Assembly: GCF_014529535.1 (NCBI RefSeq)
Contig: NC_050735.1
Location: 2,666,001-2,730,000, forward strand
Direction: 5' to 3'
Source: Bradysia coprophila
Lineage: Eukaryota; Arthropoda; Insecta; Diptera; Sciaridae
DNA: 64,000 nucleotides
In this document: in pieces, positions 46,661 through 58,900 of the stretch
Layout of the letters: every line of letters starts with the position of its first letter
Numbering within the stretch: position 1 is the stretch's first letter
Position numbers and translations under genes: made by a program
The notes under the pieces: generated by a model
The model's database searches: none
Seen by the model: the letters and a program-made list of their open reading frames with translations, nothing else
Told to the model about the DNA's origin: nothing

Positions 46661-48598
46661 TTGTTGGTTTTATTTGAAAGGTACTTCGTACGGGCTTTCG
46701 TAATTGCGCTATGCGCAATTTTAAAAATGAGCAGTTTCAGTAAATTTGACAATGCCCAACTTGACTTGCATTTTGGTAACAGACGCATTAGAGGGTTGTA
46801 GACGTATTAGGGTTCCGGGCTTATTAGGGCTACGGACGTATTATGGTTGCGGACGAAATGGGATTACGGGTTGTACGGGGCTAAGTCGCAGCAAACGCTC
46901 CGACTGTTCTGATGCCTTGTTTTTTATTCAAAGCTGACATATTTTTACTCGAAAATGTGGTCGTACATTTTTCAAAAAGGGCTCTCGTAAAAAGATATCA
47001 GCGATCAAAAATTTCGAAACGCAGAAATGTGGGCTACAAAGGGCTACAATTTCAGCGAAGGCTCGGAACCTCTTAACAGCAAAGCACTGAAGACCACCTT
47101 CACTCTTGAAAACTACGAGTAAACCAAAACAATTTCCATTTCCTTCGTAACTGTAAACCATTTATTTATCTTCCGGGGAGCGCATACAACGAAAAACCAT
47201 CACTGTCTGTTAATGTGATGTACAATTTTACAACCGTAGACAGATTTTGCAACAATGATAAGATATAAATATAAACGCTTTATTAATGAATACAGGCAAA
47301 ACATGCAACAAATCAAATATGTGACTGGTTGTCGTTAGTTATCAGTTTATCAGGCATGTAGGTAGGATGGAAGAAGATGAAATTCGCAAACGTTTTAACA
47401 TTCATTATAATGAAGAACCCACATAAATAAATGCAAAACCAGACTGTCGAAATCAATTTCTATTATAAATGAACAGCAACTTTGTAGTATTAAGTTCTCC
47501 TTCTTCTTGTTCTCTACGATTTCATCCGGTTTGTTTCTCTAGTTTCTGTTTTAGATTAAATCTTAACTAAAAATTTCCATTTTCAATTCAGTATTGCACG
47601 TACAGTATCTGTGAACACAGTTGTAGAAATTTAATTTACAGCGATTTCTTTAGCCTGTTCATACGTATGGTATCGATATATATCGAGAAGATTTTTTTAA
47701 AACATTTTTAAACTTTCAATCTTTCATCATTCTGTCCTCAGTAAATCTTTTTCCTAATAGAGTTGAACTCGAGGTGTGAAAGTTGGCGGTGCGCTGATCT
47801 GAATCAGTCCATATAGCCAGTTGAAATTACCATAAAATTACAAATTTTTTAGAAATAATCACAGCTTTGACATTCATATTATGATTGTATCGTAGAAAAG
47901 GGAAATTATCACCCTTGTAACTCTCTGGTTGTCCTTAAGCTACTGTTGCTGAGTCAGTACTTTCACTATGGGCCTTGATAATCACAAACTTCTCAGCATA
48001 CTGTTCTGTGCAAACGGTCGTATCTTGCTGTCTCATTTTAACTGCTATAAGTTTGGTTTCATAGAGTTTCATCGTAATCTTTGAGCCATGAAGTTTTAAA
48101 ACCGTTCCCACCCTAGTTACCAAACATACGAATGTTTTAGAGCTTTGCCATGTGAAAACAATAAGATGAATTGACATCACATGTAATGGTGGATTATTCT
48201 TTCACTGTAGGCTTACGTTCATCATCGTTTCTTCATATTCTTTATTTGTTGGTTTAAGATTAATCGGCCTTTGATAAAGGAAAACAAAAATAAAAAAATG
48301 GTTGCTCGTTACAGACAAAATAAACAAACGCTTTCGAACTATTAGATTTAATCTGTTCGAAAAACGAAGTTAAACGTCGACAAAATTCGTGTCCGTATTT
48401 ATCTTGAATAATTGTATATCATCAACAACCCTATTATGGGGGAGTTACAGAGTCTGTTTCAATGACGATGAAAAGTTCAGCTTGAGAAGTTTAAAACAAT
48501 TTTTGGTAATACTAAATTATCTGAGTTCTGAAATATTTACCGCATGATACCTATAGTTAGCAGGGTCAATGGTAAAGTATTGTACTGAAGCGTGCTAA

Positions 48599-48813
48599 CA
48601 GCAGAGACGCCAGTGAAATTTTGTCTGGAATTTGTTCTAGCTCTCTTTCAGCTGGTCCATCAAAACTAAACTGTTGCCTTTATACGGTTTTACCATTACC
48701 AGTTGCGTGTATGGAACTATTTCACCATCAATATTTAACATATTAAAGAACTTTTGTTTGTATGAGTGGACCAGCTGAAGTAATTCATGTCTTAATTTCA
48801 GTGACGCCTGCTG
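48599..48813. mobile_element. Decayed MITE with CAGCAG ends
   Basis: CAGCAGAGACGCCAGTGAAA at the left and TTTCAGTGACGCCTGCTG at the right are roughly inverse; inner AGCTGGTCCA and TGGACCAGCT are exact inverses. It shares words with the element at 15675-15906. Confidence 0.7.
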
Positions 48814-49259
48814 AAGATACTCAAAGTAAATTTGTTCTGAGCCACCATCAAAGAAGCCATTTAATAAATATGATCTAAGCTATTTGAACTTAAATAAGAA
48901 CGAATTAGTCGTGGTCCTCATATAATTGAACGAAGAGAAATCTCATATAATGTAATCTGTAATCGGGAGGTTCTGCGTATTATTGTGAATTATCGGCAAT
49001 GAGAGGTAAGAGTCCCAATCAATAACCTGCCATCATCTAATGTCTTTTCGAAATCATACACAATTCGACTGGACTCACTTCAATCCTATAAAAACACCAA
49101 AGTTCAATGTCGGACTGATGGTTGACTAGGAACTGTAGGGCCATACTATGCAACAAACGAAACAAGCGAACTAACTAACATAAATTTTAATTTAATTAAC
49201 AAATCACAAACAGATCGTCTTAACAAAAAATATCTCTAGAAACTGTGTCTACCCAATCG

Positions 49260-51842
49260 TCAACCCATCAAAACGGCTTTGACTGGTTGAAATGGAGACT
49301 CCAAAAAAGGATGAGGTGGTTTACTGTCGAAAACGATATGATGTCGTACGTAACGTTTCGGCATAGTTAGGAGATGTTGCTTGTTCGGTATGTCAGCGTC
49401 TATAGGAACAGCGACATAGGACTGCAATTTTCCGTGCTGAAACTTCGGGCGATTATGTTGTACGGGTAAACTGGTAGTTAATGGATTGCGTATGGAATAG
49501 GAATGAAAGGGTTTCTTTTCTTCCTTAAGTTGTTGTGGAGGCGGATTGCGTTTCTCCGGCACTTGTTCGCGATTATCAGTTTTTAACTGCATCGAGAACA
49601 TTGGTTGTTGAATTTTTTCTGTTGATGGTTTGGCGAAAGAACTATCTGGATTTGAATTCTCTGATAGTTTTGACTTCTTTGGAGCAACATAAGCCTTTTG
49701 TGTGGTGCTGAAAAATAGTAAGCCTTTGCTTGGCGTCGTTGTGGTTGTTATCTTAGTAGGTGATGGTGATGGCTGTGATGGTGAATTATACGTTTTTTTC
49801 AGCGAGGGGGATAGGTACGGACGTTTTGACTCCTGAGCATTCGATTCTAATTTACTCTTGTATGGTTGACTTGCATCCAACAATGACTGAGACTTCTGAA
49901 CAACATTTCCATATGAGTCAAATTTTTTGTCTTTTGTGTTTGACTCAATGTTTGTCAGTTTCTTCAAATCAAGATTAGGCTGGTTTTGTGTATATTTCAA
50001 AATTGAATCCTTCACTTTCATAGGATCGACAATATGCTTCACATTATGCATTGAAAAGTCAGAGAAATCTTCGATAAAGTCAGGCGTCTGTCGATGTGAC
50101 TGAAATTGCTTGTTGTCGCAAGTTTTACAGTAGGTGTTCGAGCTACGCAATCCATGAGCTGTACTTGTCCGAGTCGGCTGTACTTTTTTACTGTGGAACA
50201 TTGCTGCTGTAGGCATCAATAATTTCGATTTTTCTCCGTCAGTTTGTATGTATTCCACATCGTCCGATGGTTCCCTAGAAGCTGGAGTTTCAGTATTCAC
50301 CATCGGCATCGGATCGGGCAAGGTCTCTGGATTAGTTTCAAATACTTGAGGGCCCGTATTATTGGCATTGAGATTTGGCTGATCGTCAAAATCGTTTGTG
50401 TCAAAGTCCGTATTGAAAACTGGAGTTTGTCGATTAGTTGGTTGTTTCGTTGGCACAGCTTTTCGGGGCTTTTCTGTGTGAAAGTACGTCCCAGCATCAA
50501 TCTGTGGAAATTCTGGAAATTTAAACACAAAATTGAATCGATTTTTTGAGTCGCTATCCCATCCGTCGTATGGATGATGCGGCAAATGTTTGTGATATTT
50601 TGGCGCTCCAATGTTTTTGATGACAGTAATCGTCTTAACATGCGATCCTTCATTGGAACCGATATCGGTTGCTGAGTAACTGTAGCTTAGGTCACCGATG
50701 AGGAGACTCCTTTTGTCTTGAGTTTTCGATGCTGTTGAGTTAGCTTCGTCGGTCGGAGTAGTTATTGTCAGTCCGTTTGTGCAGGCTAATGTGTAGGCGA
50801 GCAATGTTATCTGCAATTGAACATTTAATAAAAATATTAGACCGAAGTTGACGAGGAAGTTGCATGTATTTCAAGCGAATATTTTAATCATTCAATTTTT
50901 GACTTCTGGTTGTTGGATGTCTATTGAAACTGGTCTGAATATAATTCGCATGAAACTGTTAGCCATAGGATTCTAAATTATCTTGAGTTAGTTAGGGGCC
51001 TTTCAAATAGTGCGCACGCTGTCTTGAAGGGAGGGTCAGACCAAAGCATGAACTCTGTAATTCTGAATTGTTTCCCATTGTTTGCGTGCAGGGGAAGTGG
51101 TTCTAAAAATTCTTTATGTCTTTATTAGCGTGCGCAATATTTGAATGGCGTCCTTTAAAGACATTATCAACGACAATATCTTCCGCAGAAGAGTGTGAAA
51201 GTCTTGTGAACTGTTTTTAAGTAAAAAACAATTGATTGCTCGAGAAGACATAAAGTTGAAACATCGCCACATTTCGTTTAAAGATTTAATTGCTTGATTG
51301 CCTTCTACAAAATTGTGACGATGAAGGTAAGACCATCCTTGGTAGACAATTTCTGTAAACTGGCGAACAAAATATGTAACACAAATCAATGAACGTAAAT
51401 GGTGAATGTCAGGATCTGTTTCGTGATCAACGAAGTGATCTGTTTCGTGATCAACGAAGTTTCGTTTTAAAATAGTTCGAAATCTGACGAGATTTTCTCA
51501 CAGCCAACCTTCATGGAACTTCATCTACCAATTCACTGAATCGAAAAGAATCCAAGATGCTCTATGAAAAGCTTGATAGATTTTAAACTATTTTGATTTG
51601 AAATTTTCGTAATTCACTGGGCAATCACAGTCTTAGGTATATGACACAGGTCTCTAGTTCTCCCGTAAATCAATGAGGAACTGATTTGCACGTGAAGTCT
51701 CTTCACTTACGATTGAAATTAAGAGCTTGTTATATGCGTATACGAAATGAAGAACTCAAATGGCAGATTACTATTATCATGTGGTCTCTGTAAATGGTCT
51801 CAAAGGCAAAATGCACAAATAAAAACTCACAAATAAAATCAT
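49260..51842 (-). CDS. Secreted low-complexity protein, unknown function
   Basis: Two coding exons on the minus strand: 51842-51831 (ATG ATT TTA TTT, donor GTGAGT) and 50810-49260 (acceptor TTGCAG), giving 520 residues. Joining them restores a good signal peptide, MILFITLLAYTLACTNG, which is why I prefer this start to any within the large exon. The mature protein has a Lys-Arg site (QDKRSLLIGDLSYSYS), a His-rich patch (KYHKHLPHHPYDGW) and long Pro/Ser/Thr/Gln/Asn/Lys-rich segments. It has one CKTC motif and ends FLESPFQPVKAVLMG. I recognise no domain; a cuticle, matrix or silk-associated role is possible but unsupported. The long open frame makes the gene credible. Confidence 0.8.
50811..51830 (-). 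other. Intron of the secreted-protein gene
   Basis: 1.0 kb intron within the signal-peptide codons. Apart from a two-unit tandem repeat at 51413-51460 I see nothing in it. Confidence 0.7.
51413..51460. repeat. Two-unit 24 bp tandem repeat
   Basis: GATCTGTTTCGTGATCAACG then AAGT occurs twice without mismatch. Confidence 0.92.
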
Positions 51843-52364
51843 ATTCACTGTAGGATATTCTCCGGAAAATCAATTCGCAACTTTAAAACATCGAATAAAA
51901 AAAAAACAAAATAATTTATTTCAATATTTAGCAAAACAATATTAATTTCAAATTGATACTGAGTGTTTCGGTAGGTATAACTCTTACAATTCCATCAAAT
52001 TGAATAAAATATCAATCGAAACGCTTTAGCTTTTATATATATTATTGGGACTTTCCCTGAAAATCACATTATTTAGAAGAAAATATTTTTTTTTTTAATT
52101 CATTAAACTGGTTAGTGCAAATCTACTCTGTGAATGATGAGACGACGAAGACGATTATTATTTATTTATTTTAAACGATGTATTTTTCTCCAAGCCAAAG
52201 ATAATTCATACGATTGAATGTCTGCACTGAAAATGCAATGTATATCATCGCATCGGAAAAATGTTGATGAAAAATGTAAACGTGAAATAATTTATGGCTT
52301 AGGAAATTCTACAACCATACGTATCGTCACTTAGATTATTGGCTGGTTATTGACTTAGGATAAA

Positions 52365-52492
52365 GCAATAATGACGTCCACATTCATGGGAAAAGAGGTT
52401 CGACATATTCCCTGTTGTAAGTATAAGAATTTTTTGGAATGTGAGCGCAGCGAGGTCAAAATCTCTAAAAAATATATGGACGTCATCATTGC
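52365..52492. mobile_element. MITE-like element, GCAATAATGACGTCCA ends
   Basis: GCAATAATGACGTCCA at the left and TGGACGTCATCATTGC at the right are inverse with one mismatch; inner AATTTTTTGG and related words also pair. 128 bp. Confidence 0.75.
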
Positions 52493-52602
52493 ACCACAAC
52501 TTAGCGTATTAACCTCATCATGTTGGAAATCGATAGTTTGGTTTTATCACTTGTATTAGCCAGGCTACGTAAACCACCAAATTGAATTGTCACTTTTAGT
52601 TA

Positions 52603-52720
52603 CAGGGCCTGTTATTGGTAATGAAATACTGATAAAATTACCGAAATTCCTGACAAAATTACTGAAATTCTTGACAAAATTAGCGAAATTTCTGACAGGA
52701 ATTTTCAATAATAGGCCCTG
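52603..52720. mobile_element. hAT-like MITE with internal 21-22 bp repeats
   Basis: CAGGGCCTGTTATTG and CAATAATAGGCCCTG are near-perfect inverses. The flanks TTTAGTTA and TTTAGTGT match at 6 of 8. The inside is three copies of a unit like ACAAAATTACTGAAATTCTTG. Confidence 0.82.
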
Positions 52721-52973
52721 TTTAGTGTACATCGGGTGTCCAATAAATGATTTAGTAATTTCTAGTAATTTCTCAATTTAAAAAAAATTGTTTTCTACCA
52801 TTCAATCCACAATAATAATCCGAAACAAATTGAAAAGCAATTTCTCTGTTCGATTCTAGGATGCAATAAACCAACCTGCCAGCGTCAAGTATATCCGACC
52901 ATCAGAATAATTACTCAAGCGACAGGGACTGTCGAATAAGTATAGTTCGTTAATTTAAATAAAATTAAAAAGC

Positions 52974-55900
52974 ATGAGCGTTATCATACGCTTACAAAAC
53001 CTACCGTGGTCAGCGAATGCCTCCGATGTGCGTGGATTTTTCAGAGGTTTAGGGATTCCTGATGGTGGTGTTCATATTGTAGGTGGCGAAAATGGCGATG
53101 CATTCATTGCATTCAGGTATGTATCCAAATTTTCTTTTCTTTTTTTTTTTTGGTAAATTTATTTTTTTCCGAGAGTTAAATTGAAATTCGTTAAATTTTC
53201 TCAAGACATGTGCGGGCTTTGTGGGTGGATCTCCTTTAAGGTTAAACATTGTCGCTTTTTATTTAGATTTTATTTTGATTTAAATGTTCAACTTATCGTG
53301 TACTCATAATCTCGTCTCCTCAACTGCCCCCTTTATTTCTGTGATTTGATTATTTTTCTGCTTTATTTCGATGTTATGTTTCCTTTTGCATAATAAAACA
53401 ATCAAGGTGTTTCATTGAAAATTATGAGACAAAAGCTTTAAAGGTCCCCTTTTGATAAAGTTAAACCGAAGGTATGGTTTCTTACATGGAAAAAATGACA
53501 CCATGTCCCATGCTACTGCCTTTACGTTATCCCCCGAGTGTCATAATAATAAAGTCATAAAAACACAGACTTCGGAAATAAAACCGAAAAAGAAATGTGG
53601 TAAGAATGGTATATTGAGTCTGAAGTTTAGCAATTCCATTTGAATGGTGAAATTATGCAGATGAATGCTTTGAATATTGACCAGGTGCGAGGAAATCCAT
53701 TTTTATTATGTTTAGGATAACGATTTCGATGTTATTATTGTTTACGAGAAATCTTCAGCAGTAGAATTATTTGGAAAATTGAAAAATCGAAAGAATTAAG
53801 ACAAAATAACGTGAAAATCTGAAAAACCATTTTGCAATCAAGGAAAACGATTCCGTTAATAGACATTTAGTTAGATTAACCACCGGACTCGATATGAATT
53901 CAATTTGGGTACTTTTACGCTGGGGATTTTTAGCCTAGAGTCCTAGAATGCAATCTATCTACGAACAGAAAAATCAAGGGAATTCGATTGAAAAGACAGC
54001 ATGTTAGGTCAATGTGTAATATTACTACTGACAGAGGGTTGTGTGAGGTAAACAAAAAACGTTTAAATCACTTGTACGCCGTAAAACTTACATTTTTGTA
54101 GGTAAGTACTATGTTCGGAAGTAAATTGCTCCCGTGTTTCAAGTGTGTGCGAAACACAAACCGATATTCTAAACCCAACTGCCCTTAATTTCCCATCCGT
54201 CCTCTTCTATTTCTCTTTTTATTTTGAATCCGTTACGTCGGCCGAACAACTCAATGAGCAAATACAATTTGTGAAAACCTTCGACCTTCAGAGAATTTAT
54301 TGTTCTTGCTCCTTGTATAATGAGCGCAATTTAACTGAAATTGAGGTTTTGAGTGAAAAAAATTAAAGGGAAACGACTCCTGAAGCGGAGGTTCTTTGAT
54401 TTTGTATGGAGCTGATGACAATGACTATGTTTTCCTTGTGATTTTGTATAGGAATGTCTATGTTCTAGGACATAGTTCGACATTCTTAGACGGTGACTCT
54501 ATCATAGGTAGTTGTTTCCTCCTCGGGTCTCGGGTCACAATCACTAAATTACCGTGAACTGCTTTTAGGTGAGGTCAACGTTACCTTGCAATTCAAAGTC
54601 ACCAAACGCACTCGTAGTATGTATCTTCGACTTTTTAACACTTTTATTAAGTGATCAAATGAAGTAGATGGTATGACGACATACAATGTAGCAATGATAG
54701 TAAAGTTTTAAAGTTTACAGCTTAGCAGAGATAAAGCTAAACAAGACGAGCAATTAATTTTTAATGCGTCGATCCTAACTGTAGCTGGTTACATTTAAAA
54801 TCCTAGTTCATTATATCGATGCAATGTCGTATGCATTACCATATAATAAACGATCGTGAAGAGTAACGTAAATAATTGATTCAATTAAAAATATCGTCGC
54901 CTTAATTGCTTAATAGAGCGAAAAACACTTTTCATTTTCATATTTGGAAATCCAGTTGAATTTCTTCGTTTTGCTTCCATATGACTTAAAAGTGTATTGA
55001 CCTTGATCTTGAGTGCGATTTATACGCACCGAACCTGCGTCTATATGAATAAACCGGCTAAATGTCTGCAACGAGCAATTAAATTAAAGAAATGGATTCT
55101 TAAGTTGTACGCATAATCGTTTCACATGTTAAAAAAATGAGAGAAGTTGAAGCAAAACTAGCTAGAAAACAAAAAAATCTTTGAAAATGACTGCAACATC
55201 TAGTCAACAAACCATTTATCCCGACCAACATTCCGTTCAACTAACATTGATCTCTATGTATATTTCGGATGAATGCAGAATCTAAGCTCGATAGTCAAAA
55301 ATTCACCATGGAAACGCCGACAACATCTCACATCACCTTCGACGATTATAAGCATGTCTACGAACCAGCTGAAGACACCTTCTTCCTCATCGATGTCATT
55401 GAGTCCGAACTACCGCACATTAGAAAACGAAATCCATCGGTGTGCCTTGAAATCGGTACCGGCAGCGGTGTTGTGATCACAGCTCTGTCGAAAACGCTCC
55501 AATCGTCGGTCGTTTGTTTCGGGGTTGATATCAACGAACATGCGTGTCGTATATCCAAACAGACGTCTTTGAAAAATGCAACGAATGTGGAAATGTGCCG
55601 ATCCGATCTGTTGGATGCATTTAAACGAAAATCTATTGACATTTTGCTATTCAATCCACCGTATGTTGTGACTGAAAATGAAGAGATTTCGAACAGAAAT
55701 AGTGGTGTTGAGTTCAATGACAATATAATTAAATCGTGGGCTGGCGGTTTAAATGGACGACAAATTATGGACAAAGTGTTTGTGGAATTAGATAATTTGC
55801 TGGCAGTTGATGGTGTTGCCTATGTACTAGTCATTAAAGACAATAAGCCAGATGAAATAATCGAAGACTTAGTGAGACTGAAAATGAAAGCGGTTGCTAT

Positions 55901-58900
55901 CGGTGATCGTAAAATTAGAGGCGAACATTTGTTCGTTTTGAAAATTGAAAGACAGTAAAGTGACATCAATCCGACAATTTTCTTTTTTTTATTTTTCAAC
56001 TGTGCATACAGAAACGATCACACCAATAACAGTGCATCAATAGAGCTAAAGGTTCCATTCCTAAGATACAAACCGTGAGAGAAGAAAATGTTTCGCATAA
56101 CCAAATAGTGAGTGAGAATAATGCATTCATCTGAATCCGGCTTCTGAAGTACTAGAATATGATTTAAATAAGCAAACATTAGAATGAACAGTCCCCCGCA
56201 GCTTCATGTTCCCTTTTATTCCAGTGAAACGATTTTTTAAGGTGTGAGAAAAATTTTGTCGTAGAATCCTCAGCTACAACAGAAGTGGATTATTTCCCGT
56301 TAACCGGTACCTGTCGGAGATTCTAAAAATTCAATAATCGTCTAGGAACGAAAGGTTTTTTTTTTGGCTGTTGTAGCCAATCCAATTACAAAAAAAACTA
56401 GGGAAAATTGGTATTACGCTCATTTATCGTCGGTCGCTTGTGATAACTTCTTTCGTACACATTGTAGATCACATAATTCAAAGGAAGTTTAGTGATTGAT
56501 CACAGATTGACTTCAGATTTTTCGTAGTCTGAATATTCATCGACTTTAACTATTTGGCAGAAACGATTGCGAGAGTTAGAAAAGAGTTGTCTATATCGAC
56601 TTTGTTTGCAAACATTTTATTTAGCCTCTATATCCTTACACACACCGAATTTTGAAAACCGACACATTTTCTGTTTTGTGGTTTACTGATTTTTTGTTAA
56701 TTTTGCATGTATTTTTGTATGGAGAAATGAAAAACTCGAGCAAAACACGGAAACATAAAATGTGTCAGTTTTCAAAATTCCGTGTGTGCTTATAATCTTT
56801 TAAAACCTCGGAAGCGTAATATACCAAGAGAACCCCTGAGTTTTTCCGTTCTTCATCGGCTCACAGACTAAGACTTGTGTAGAATTATAGTGTTCGGCAC
56901 GGTACAACTTAATTGTTGTAACACCTATGTATATGTCTTATGTTTCGTCAGATGGGTCCTACACTAAGGTAGACCTAGCATATATTTCAATGGGATTCAA
57001 ATTGGTATATCAAAATGAAGATATTGTTTTCGTATAGTAAGTATAAGTGACGCAAATTTAGTATAAAATTCGATAAAATTAAAAATAAAATGTTTCTTAA
57101 GACAACATTTTACACCAATTTGATTTGTCTACGTAAAAAGTCAATTGTCTGAGATTATATCCCAGACATATCTTCATTAGGGTACTAAAAATACGAAAAT
57201 TTCTATTGATCGGAAAAGCTCATGGGTCTCAGTGCATAAGAGGAAAATTTAAACATCGACTTGTGGGTTAGCACACTAGAAATAGATTTTTTAAATTGGA
57301 AATTTGGGGGGTATGAATGTCAGTGCTAATCTGACCATTTCTGTTAAAAAATAAAATTTAAATCGAGGTAAGTATCTTAGACATGCAGGTGAATGTTACG
57401 CTCCGAATCTCTGATCTTCAGACCGTAACAGTTCTTTGCAACCGTTTAATGATGTGATTGTGGTGATTCCAATTTAACAGATATAGATAAGAAAGCATAC
57501 AATTCTTTCAACTGGAAATCGTTAGGTCAATTAAAGTAAGACCGCTTAAAAAAGTCTACGCAACAAATTCATAAAATTAACGATTAAAAGTCCATTTTAT
57601 GAAGCCATTTGAACTTAATCTGTTACAGACGGCAAGCATATGACCAGAATTTTTATCGGGGCTATTACTTCCATAGATCAAAGTATTTTTAATCTGTTGG
57701 TTTCAAATCTTGTACTTCAATTTTTTTAACATGCATTTTACTATATGAAGGACCACATTAGCCAGAGCTAATTTTTGTCGCCATTATCGATAACAGATAA
57801 ATAGCCGTATATGACAGGAGACAAAATATTTAAATGGAAAAGATAGTAAGCTGTAAAATGTAATAATATATTACGTCATTTCTTGTAAGTTTGTTGTTTT
57901 GACAAGAGTGAGCTTTGTGGAACGAGCCGTAGGCGAGTGGAGTAATCACACTAGAAAACAATAAGTTACAAGCAATAACGTAAGTTATATTTACATGCTT
58001 GTGTACAGTAAGTGCCTTTTCACTGTCACAAATAGTGGCGATAAGTGCACTTCACCGTGTAGAGAAAGTTTTGCGACTTAAGTTTTTGTCTGGCCCAGTC
58101 TTAACAGTCATAAATGAAACCGTATCTACAACAGTTATTAGTGGTTAATCGCCCTAAGATTCCTTGTGTATGGAAAATATCGAACGTAATTTCTCAACAT
58201 TATGAGGTAATTCCTGATACACGTTAGGGTTCATTTACAAAGTACGCTCACTCATTAGGGGTAAGCCGGTCAGAAGAACACATGCTTTTCATACATTTTC
58301 AAAAATTTGTTACGACATTTTTTTATGCGATTGGTAAATTGGTCTAAAACTCGATATTTTCCGCGTACGCGAACTTTGTGAATGTTCCCATCCTTTTCTT
58401 TCTTCAGTGATGGTACTTTACGCATCTATGGGATAAGAATGGAGACAATTAGCCGAAGTTTATGTGAATTTTACCAATCCGAGGCGAGAATATGGTCGCC
58501 AAGAACTTAAGAAACCATTTCCACAATTTTTCCCAGTAACAAGTGAAGTATTTCACTGGAAAAATTGAGGTAAAGTTTCGTCTGTTGTTAACAAAACTTT
58601 GAGTAAACTACATTTCTGCGGGACGAATGGAAAATTCACTATCTCTGTGATCGATAGTCCGAGTCAGTAATTTCATCTGTTTATTTGTCGGTATCGATTC
58701 GAGTCTAAAATAATACATTTCTAACATTGTGAACCGAATTTTTCACTCAACATTTTCCTCGATTGTATCTTTGATTGGACCTTCATTTAATGTCTCGATG
58801 ATCCATAGAGGTAATTTAGTTCAACGAAGTCTAGTCTAAATACCAGTTTCCATTTTTATGAGTTTTATTTCACTTTCCCGTTTATGTGTTGGCATTAAAG

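Larger units (their letters stand above)
45433..46919 (+). repeat. Dispersed repeat, CGTACGAAGT family, copy 4
   Basis: Starts AGCCCCGTACGAAGTACTGG like copy 1, with TAACACGTCGAATTGGA shared. It then carries a long CCGT microsatellite (45566-45651) and a 145 bp tandem array. It ends TACGGGGCTAAGTCGCAGCA then AACGCTCCGACTGTTCTG, shared with copy 3. Confidence 0.82.
45174..47076. mobile_element. TTAA-flanked nested foldback element
   Basis: The left arm 45174-45320 starts TTAAGAGGTTCCGAGCC, and the right arm 46920-47076 is its inverse, ending GGCTCGGAACCTCTTAA. The arms are nearly identical for about 150 bp; the right arm has about 10 extra bases from a short duplication. TTAA at both ends fits a piggyBac-type target duplication. 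Inside lie a perfect hairpin (45321-45432) and a CGTACGAAGT-family repeat (45433-46919) with a tandem array. No transposase ORF is present. Confidence 0.85.
38880..49259. other. Repeat-rich intergenic region
   Basis: 10.4 kb without a recognised gene. It holds elements at 39732-40012, 40056-41143, 41512-41933, 42311-42346, 43504-43628, 44396-44628, 45174-47076 and 48599-48813. A weak ORF at 47935-48180 (-) has no known domain. Confidence 0.65.
51843..52973. other. Divergent intergenic region
   Basis: 1.1 kb between the minus-strand secreted-protein gene and the plus-strand RNA-binding gene. It must hold both promoters. Two MITE-like elements (52365-52492 and 52603-52720) lie within it. Confidence 0.65.

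Noticed and set aside
47935..48180. 81-codon minus-strand ORF with a fairly protein-like sequence
   Set aside because: It could be a last exon of an unseen gene, but I found no upstream exon, signal or domain, so I did not call it.
55358..55774. 138-codon minus-strand ORF
   Set aside because: Antisense to the HemK2 methyltransferase exon.
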